From NCBI RefSeq assembly GCF_000195295.1, contig NC_015388.1, positions 434,001 through 498,000 of the forward strand: a stretch of DNA of 64,000 nt. Reading direction: 5' to 3'. The stretch is from Desulfobacca acetoxidans DSM 11109. Lineage in GTDB: Bacteria > Desulfobacterota > Desulfobaccia > Desulfobaccales > Desulfobaccaceae. Every line of letters begins with the position of its first letter. Position 1 is the first letter of the stretch. Positions 59,111 through 64,000 of this stretch are shown piece after piece. The notes under the pieces were generated by a model. The model was not told where the DNA came from and made no database searches. It worked only from the letters and a program-made list of their open reading frames with translations. A program made the translations under genes and the position numbers.

Positions 59111-61060
59111 CTACCTCCGCCCCGCCTCCGCCAGCCGCTTCATCACCGTGGGAAAGTACTCCTGCTGGGTGTGGGGCAGGAACAGGGCGGCCATGTAGCG
59201 GTCCATGAAACCGGCGGTCTCCGAGAGTTCGAAGTTGGTCATCATCAGGGCTACCCGGCGTTCTTCTTCGAGCATCTCGCGGGAAAAGGCGACACAGGTG
59301 GCGCCCAGGAGGGAGCCGTTGCCGACGTAGGTGAATTTTTCCAGGGGCAGGTCCGGGAGCAGGCCGATGGTAATGGCGTTTTCAATATTGATAAAGCTGC
59401 CGAAGGCCCCGGCCAGGATGATCTGTTCCAGGTCGTGGATGGACAGGCCGACGCTCTCCAACAGAGTGATGTAGCCGGCATACATGGCTCCCTTGGCCCG
59501 CATCAGGTTGTCGATGTCAACCTCGCTGAGGACGATGTCCTGGTTGACCTGGGTTTCCGAGGCGTAGGCCAGGACGTATTCGCGGCCGCTCTCTCCGGAG
59601 CGGATACGGGGCGTCGGGAGGTCCTCGCGAAACCTGCCGTTCGGTTCGATGAATCCCGCCTCCATTAACGTGGCCAGGATATTGATCAATCCCGAACCAC
59701 AGATGCCTTTGGGTTTGACCATGCCGATGGTCATCAGCATCGGTTCGCCTGTGTCCGGATTGATACTGACGTCTTCGATGGCCCCCTGGGTGGCCCGCAT
59801 GCCGAAGCGGATGCCGCCCCCCTCGAAGGCCGGACCGGCAGAACAGGCGGCACAGGCCATCCAGTCGCGGTTGCCCACGACGATTTCGCCATTGGTGCCG
59901 ATGTCAATGAACAGGGTTAATTTGCCCTCCTGGTACATGCCGGAGCCTAAAACGCCGGAGACGATATCCCCGCCCACGTAGCTGGAGACCGAACTCAGAC
60001 AATAGACGTAGACATGTTCTCCCAGATCCAAGCCTAAATCCTGGGCCCGCACCGGCGGCACGGCGCAGACCGTCGGGGTGTAGGGAGCCAGGCGGATATA
60101 TTTGGGATCGATTCCCAGAAAAAGGTGCGTCATGGTGGTGTTGGCCGCCAGGGTAAGGTGGGAGACGTCTTCGACCTTGAGTTTATTCTTTTTCAACAGG
60201 GCCTTAACGACCGAATTGATATTGCCAACCACCAGCCCCTGTAGCCGCTGCAACCCGCCCGGCTTACCGGCGTAGATGATGCGACTGATGACGTCTTCGC
60301 CGTAGCTGATCTGGGCGTTATACTCTCCCAAGGCCCCCAGGATCTCCCCACCGGTCAGGTCCAGCAACTGCCCCCAAACTGTGGTGGTGCCGATATCGAT
60401 GGCGATGGCGTAGTGGCGGCCGGTCGTATTTCCCGACTCCACCTGCACCAGACGCGGCTTGCGGGAGCGGCGTTGGGCGAAATCGAGGGTGGCGGTGACC
60501 TCGAAATTATTGGCCCGCATGACTTCGGCCAGCTTTCGGGTCAGGAAGAAATCCATCGTAATGTTATCCAGGCGATATTGCTTCTTCAAACCTTCCCGCA
60601 GCCGCCTGAGGTCGCAGACATTATCACTCAGCGTCGGAGGCGGGAGGATCAGATACTTTTTCTGAAATGCCGGTTCGTATTTACCCGCCTCCCGCAGTTC
60701 CGCCGCATCAAAAGGCATCGGCCGCAGTCGGGCGGCCGGCGGTTTCTGACGCAGCAGGCGGCGGTCAAAAAGCGATTCCGGAGGGATGCGGACCACTATG
60801 TCGGAGGCCACTTGAGACTGGCAAGCCAGGCGAAAGCCCAGTTGCCATTCCTCGTCGGTCTGCACTGCCCCACGCTGGCTGCGGAGCTCACCACTTTCGA
60901 GGATTATCTTGCACTTGCCGCAGACGCCTTCGCCACCGCAGGAGGCATTGATGTGAACCCCTGCTTCCATAGCGGCATGGAGGAGATTCTCTCCCTCCTC
61001 GACCTCAATCACAATATCATAGGGCAAAAACCGCACAGATCTCTTCACGGGCAACACCAT
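59111..61060 (-). CDS. Reductive activator of corrinoid enzymes (RACo/RACE, 2Fe-2S ferredoxin plus ASKHA ATPase)
   Basis: Re-reduces inactive Co(II) corrinoid proteins to Co(I), using ATP and electrons from a [2Fe-2S] cluster. The 649-residue protein has an N-terminal ferredoxin with Cys41, Cys47, Cys50 and Cys80 (CGGEGVCGKC ... RLACQ), a linker and middle domain (about 100-215), and a C-terminal ASKHA ATPase with AIAIDIGTTTVWGQLLDL, LFIDIGTNGEIVV, KGICGSGLINILATLMEAG and AGAFGSFINIENA. It matches DUF4445/RACo proteins such as AcsV. Together with the pterin-binding methyltransferase-like gene at 15 kb it indicates corrinoid-dependent methyl transfer. Whether it serves the CO dehydrogenase system or other methyltransferases is unknown. 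Confidence 0.92.
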   Translation of the reverse strand: MVLPVKRSVRFLPYDIVIEVEEGENLLHAAMEAGVHINASCGGEGVCGKCKIILESGELRSQRGAVQTDEEWQLGFRLACQSQVASDIVVRIPPESLFDRRLLRQKPPAARLRPMPFDAAELREAGKYEPAFQKKYLILPPPTLSDNVCDLRRLREGLKKQYRLDNITMDFFLTRKLAEVMRANNFEVTATLDFAQRRSRKPRLVQVESGNTTGRHYAIAIDIGTTTVWGQLLDLTGGEILGALGEYNAQISYGEDVISRIIYAGKPGGLQRLQGLVVGNINSVVKALLKKNKLKVEDVSHLTLAANTTMTHLFLGIDPKYIRLAPYTPTVCAVPPVRAQDLGLDLGEHVYVYCLSSVSSYVGGDIVSGVLGSGMYQEGKLTLFIDIGTNGEIVVGNRDWMACAACSAGPAFEGGGIRFGMRATQGAIEDVSINPDTGEPMLMTIGMVKPKGICGSGLINILATLMEAGFIEPNGRFREDLPTPRIRSGESGREYVLAYASETQVNQDIVLSEVDIDNLMRAKGAMYAGYITLLESVGLSIHDLEQIILAGAFGSFINIENAITIGLLPDLPLEKFTYVGNGSLLGATCVAFSREMLEEERRVALMMTNFELSETAGFMDRYMAALFLPHTQQEYFPTVMKRLAEAGRR

Positions 61061-61274
61061 CGGCTTGGATTAATTAGCTGAACTTAATATCAGGGGCATT
61101 TTACCATACCGGACCGTTAATGAAAACCTTAACCCGCAGATAATCGCTTAAGGTGCTTGGTCCTCAGCGCGGAAGGCGAAAATCAGAGAAACCACGGCTA
61201 AGAGATCAACCTCTCATCCTAACCGCAAACCAAGAGTCGGAGTTTGGTCGGAATAGTCAGTCATGCCAGGAGGT

Positions 61275-62612
61275 TTAATCACCCTGCCTTCTCCGCCGAA
61301 AACCGGCAAACCAATACAGGAATAGCCCCAAAAGGAGCCAGAGAAACAAACGCAGCCAGGAATCTAAAGGCATGGAAAACATCAGACTCAAAGACGTCAG
61401 GGCCCCGAGGGAGGAGACCAGCCTGCCCCCAGGGATGCGGAAGGGACGAGGAGCGGCTGGCCGGGTCCAGCGCATGATAAAGACCCCTAAGCAGACGACA
61501 AAGAACGCAAAAAGTGTACCGATATTACAGAGGAAGGCCAGTTTTTCGATAGGGGTGAAGGCGGCGAGAGCCGCTACCATCAAGCCGCAGGCCAACGTGG
61601 TGACGTGGGGGGTTTGAAAGCCGGAATGCAGCTTTGTCGTCCAGGAGGGCAACAGTCCGTCCCGCCCCATGGCAAAGAGCACCCGGGGTTGGGCCAGGAG
61701 CAATATATAGAGAACGCTCGTAATCCCCCCAAGCGCCCCTAAAGCCACCAGTGCCGCCACCCAGTCGAGTCCCACCTGTTTGAATATGACAGCAAAAGGA
61801 GCTGCCGCATCGATTTCCTGGTAGGGTGCCATACCTACCAAAACCAGCGTCACGGCAATATAGATGAAGGTGCAGATTATCAAGGAACCGATGATGCCTA
61901 CCGGGATATCCCGCTGGGGTCGGCGGGCCTCCTCGGCAGTGATAGCCACAACGTCAAAACCGAGGTAAGCGAAGAATACCAGCGAGGCACCCTGGATCAA
62001 GCTGAAGCTGCCCTTGGGTACCAAAGGGGTCAGGTGTTCCGGTCGCACGTAAAATATTCCGACCATCACAACCACCAGCAAAATCCCAACCTTCAGAAAG
62101 ACCAGACTGCGGGCTACCAGGGCGTTGGTTCTGGTGCGCAATATCAGGAGTGCCGCCAAGAGGAGAACTATCAGAGCGGCGGGGAGATTGATCAGGCCAT
62201 CAGCGCGGCTCAAAGCCCCACCAGCCGCCCAGGCGGGAAGAACCACGTTCAGACCCTTGAGCAATTCCTGGAAATAATATGACCAACCCACGGCGGCGGT
62301 GGCTGCACCCATGCCATATTCCAGGATGAGGTCCCAGCCGATGATCCAGGCGCAGATTTCCCCAAAGATGGCATGAGCATAAGAATACGCCCCTCCAGCC
62401 GCCGGATGCATAGCGGCCATTTCAGCATAACACAAAGCCGCCAGCATAGCCGCTGAACCTGAAATAGCAAAAGAGAGAACGATGCCCGGTCCGGCGATTT
62501 TCACGCCGACCCCGACGATGACAAAAATGCCGGCGCCGATTATCTGGGCCACACCGATAATTATTAGGTCAAAGCGGCTGAGGCAGCGATCAAGGGATAC
62601 CTGCTGATTCGT
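61275..62612 (-). CDS. APC-superfamily amino acid permease (start codon unclear)
   Basis: This is an inner-membrane amino acid transporter with 11-12 hydrophobic segments. VAQIIGAGIFVIVGVGV, AALCYAEMAAMHPAAGGAYSYAH, FFAYLGFDVVAITAEEARRPQRDIP and LGALGGITSVLYIL are the cationic/general amino acid permease motifs. The first ATG/GTG-type start, GTG 62552, begins inside membrane segment 1. The frame clearly continues upstream (SLDRCLSRFDLIIIG), where the only candidate is ACG at 62612 with AGGGAG about six bases before it. A point change of ATG to ACG, a sequencing error or use of a non-standard start would explain this. Substrate is unknown. Confidence 0.85.
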   Translation of the reverse strand, partial: TNQQVSLDRCLSRFDLIIIGVAQIIGAGIFVIVGVGVKIAGPGIVLSFAISGSAAMLAALCYAEMAAMHPAAGGAYSYAHAIFGEICAWIIGWDLILEYGMGAATAAVGWSYYFQELLKGLNVVLPAWAAGGALSRADGLINLPAALIVLLLAALLILRTRTNALVARSLVFLKVGILLVVVMVGIFYVRPEHLTPLVPKGSFSLIQGASLVFFAYLGFDVVAITAEEARRPQRDIPVGIIGSLIICTFIYIAVTLVLVGMAPYQEIDAAAPFAVIFKQVGLDWVAALVALGALGGITSVLYILLLAQPRVLFAMGRDGLLPSWTTKLHSGFQTPHVTTLACGLMVAALAAFTPIEKLAFLCNIGTLFAFFVVCLGVFIMRWTRPAAPRPFRIPGGRLVSSLGALTSLSLMFSMPLDSWLRLFLWLLLGLFLYWFAGFRRRRQGD

Positions 62613-62718
62613 AGCTTTCTCCCTGTAAAAGAGAAAAATCTCTTTTAACGGTTACAGTATAGGCGACAATTTTCAACTGGGAAACAGGCCTCATAGAAAA
62701 AAAGGCGGCGGCAAAGTT

Positions 62719-63114
62719 TCAAAAGAAAGGGTTTGATTTTTTCGGTTTTATTACCAAAGGTGCCTTGTCGCCATAGTAGGGTTTGCCATCCAGGGTTTCA
62801 ATGAAGAGATAGCGGGCCTCCAAATCCAAAGGATTCACCCTGCCCCCCATCTTTACGGCCTTATTGCGCCTGGCCAGTTTTTTTAAGGTGTCATAATTCT
62901 GGTTTAGGATTACCTTGTCTCCGGCCTGACCTGTCTGGAAAAAATAACCCCCCACCTCTTTGGCATAAGCAATCTTGCCGGTCAGGGTGACAGCCTGACG
63001 ACACCCGGAAATTTTCGGTCCCACATCCGGATCGGGAATAAGTTCCTCCGCCCGAACGGCCCCAGCCAAGACCACAAGCAGCACCGCCCAGAGCAACAAT
63101 ATTTTGCTGACCAT
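62719..63114 (-). CDS. Small exported protein, unknown function
   Basis: From the ATG at 63114, which has AGGAGG six bases upstream, the protein has 131 residues with a signal peptide (KILLLWAVLLVVLAGAVRAEE). The mature part, about 110 residues, begins ELIPDPDVGPKISGCRQAVTLTGKIAYAKEVGGYFFQTG, with a single cysteine and a beta-rich pattern, and ends in a basic IKPKKSNPFF. It resembles small OB-fold-like exported proteins of deltaproteobacteria but I cannot name a family. It lies downstream of the divergent squalene cyclase promoter region. Confidence 0.7.
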   Translation of the reverse strand: MVSKILLLWAVLLVVLAGAVRAEELIPDPDVGPKISGCRQAVTLTGKIAYAKEVGGYFFQTGQAGDKVILNQNYDTLKKLARRNKAVKMGGRVNPLDLEARYLFIETLDGKPYYGDKAPLVIKPKKSNPFF

Positions 63115-63485
63115 TCTCATCCTCCTTTCACCCGGTTACTGTCGGTCATGATGTTTGTCGATGGTTTTCTTGATATCCTTTCCTCTTTTTTTACCTTACC
63201 CGATTACGGAATTTTATTCCACCTCATAAAGGAGGTGCAGTTACTCCGAAAGTTCCTCCCTGGCAAGAAGCTGCATTTCCCAGCAAATAATCTTCGGTTG
63301 CCGCATGATCCACAGGTCAGCGACAGGTTAAAGAGAAAAAACTATTTTTCGGCCAGTCACAGGCTTTGTTGAATAAATTGCTTGATTTTAGCTGCAATAG
63401 TGGTAACATCACCTGTTAATACTATTATCGCATATCTCACAAAATTATTGATTAATAGATCAACATCTAAGAGGAGGTGGCGGGT

Positions 63486-64000
63486 TTGCTCAGGGCCTTA
63501 AAACCGCACAAGACCGTTCTTTCTTGGGCCGATGCTTATATCAGCGACAAGGTTGAGCAGGCTGCCGCGAAGGCCCAGAAAGCGCTGCTCGAGCTGCAGC
63601 ATCCGGATGGCTATTGGTGGGCGGAATTGGAAGCCAATGTCACAATCACGTCTGAGTATATCATGCTGCGCTCCTTTCTCGGGTTGGCCGACGCCGACAG
63701 ATTTTCTCGGATGGCCAACTATATCCTGTCCCAGCAGTTGGACAATGGCGGCTGGTCGATCTATCATGGTGATGGCGGAGACCTGAGCACTACTGTAGAG
63801 GCCTATCTGGCATTAAAATTGGCCGGACTTCAGACCACCATGCCGGAAATGCAGCAGGCCCGCCAATTTATTTTAAGTCGGGGAGGACCGTTGCAAAGCC
63901 GGGTCTTCACCCGTATTTTCTTGGCACTGTTCGGCCAGGTAAGTTGGCGGGGCATTCCCACCATGCCGGTGGAATTCGTATTGCTGCCGCTGTGGACCGG
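63486..64000 (+). CDS. shc: Squalene-hopene cyclase, N-terminal part (cut by window end)
   Basis: Cyclises squalene to hopene for membrane hopanoids. The TTG at 63486 follows GGAGGTGGCGGGT with good spacing and no ATG is near the family start. Residues 1-171 include VEQAAAKAQKALLELQHPDGYWWAELEAN, a QW repeat, and LSQQLDNGGWSIYHGDGGDLSTTVEAYLALKLAG. This is the first beta/alpha barrel half; the catalytic DxDD motif would come later, beyond the window. The 63121-63485 gap upstream is AT-rich intergenic sequence without another credible gene, probably containing divergent promoters. Confidence 0.9.
   Translation, partial: MLRALKPHKTVLSWADAYISDKVEQAAAKAQKALLELQHPDGYWWAELEANVTITSEYIMLRSFLGLADADRFSRMANYILSQQLDNGGWSIYHGDGGDLSTTVEAYLALKLAGLQTTMPEMQQARQFILSRGGPLQSRVFTRIFLALFGQVSWRGIPTMPVEFVLLPLWT

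Overview
The window looks like chromosomal DNA of an anaerobic, nitrogen-fixing deltaproteobacterium (Desulfobacterota), probably from the Syntrophobacterales/Desulfobacca neighbourhood. The support is a combination of genes rather than a marker gene: a nifE-nifN-nifB block, the siroheme-dependent (Ahb) heme route, a corrinoid-protein reductive activator, a pterin-binding methyltransferase-like protein, COG1900 homocysteine biosynthesis and a squalene-hopene cyclase. The genus is inference. No phage, IS element, rRNA operon or CRISPR array was found.

Layout. 1-4.4 kb: nitrogenase cofactor assembly (nifE, nifN, nifB with a fused NifX-like domain). 4.4-10.3 kb (minus strand): a five-gene unit of SagB-type dehydrogenase, membrane-fusion protein, double ABC ATPase and two ABC-2 permeases, like YbhGFSR with an oxidoreductase added. 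10.4-12.8 kb: MTA/SAH deaminase and lytic transglycosylase. 12.8-14.1 kb: an AbrB/PIN toxin-antitoxin cassette between two 82-bp direct repeats. 14.1-19.2 kb: glycosyltransferase, MtrH/AcsE-like protein, nitroreductase, tyrS, Tim44-like protein. 19.3 kb: tRNA-Ala(CGC) with its own promoter and terminator. 19.5-26.9 kb: A-adding tRNA nucleotidyltransferase, a possible structured RNA, xerD, then rpmE-yqhQ-prfA-prmC. 27-33 kb: DHH phosphoesterase, small membrane proteins, aminotransferase, phosphoesterase, cupin, methyltransferase. 33.8-37.2 kb: a B12 radical-SAM / COG1900 / LarE operon. 37.4-46.4 kb: HD-GYP protein, thiouridylase-like protein, O-methyltransferase, a frameshifted DNA methyltransferase, a binding-protein/cyclase pair, a TlpA-like protein and a universal stress protein. 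46.4-49.1 kb: siroheme decarboxylase, ahbD, hemB; hemC follows at 57.3 kb. 49.3-57.2 kb: GH8, DUF523/DUF1722, SlyD-like FKBP, malQ, a GH13 enzyme and a TrmO-like protein, with palindromic repeats in the gaps. 58.3-59.1 kb: decayed DarTG remains. 59.1-64 kb: RACo-type ferredoxin/ASKHA protein, APC permease, a small exported protein and the start of squalene-hopene cyclase (cut by the window end).

How the genes fit together. hemB and hemC supply uroporphyrinogen; AhbD and the AhbA/B-type protein turn siroheme into heme, as expected in sulfate reducers. COG1900 plus LarE suggests persulfide-based sulfur insertion. The RACo-like and MtrH/AcsE-like proteins point to corrinoid C1 metabolism. MalQ and the GH13 enzyme would handle internal alpha-glucan.

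The most unusual items are the repeat-bracketed toxin-antitoxin cassette, the poly-C frameshift in a methyltransferase catalytic motif, the decayed DarTG locus, the overlapping binding-protein/cyclase pair, the B12-radical-SAM/COG1900/LarE operon, a possible ~180-nt RNA upstream of the A-adding enzyme, and several families of dispersed hairpin repeats. All calls rest on reading the sequence and family knowledge; no database search was run.
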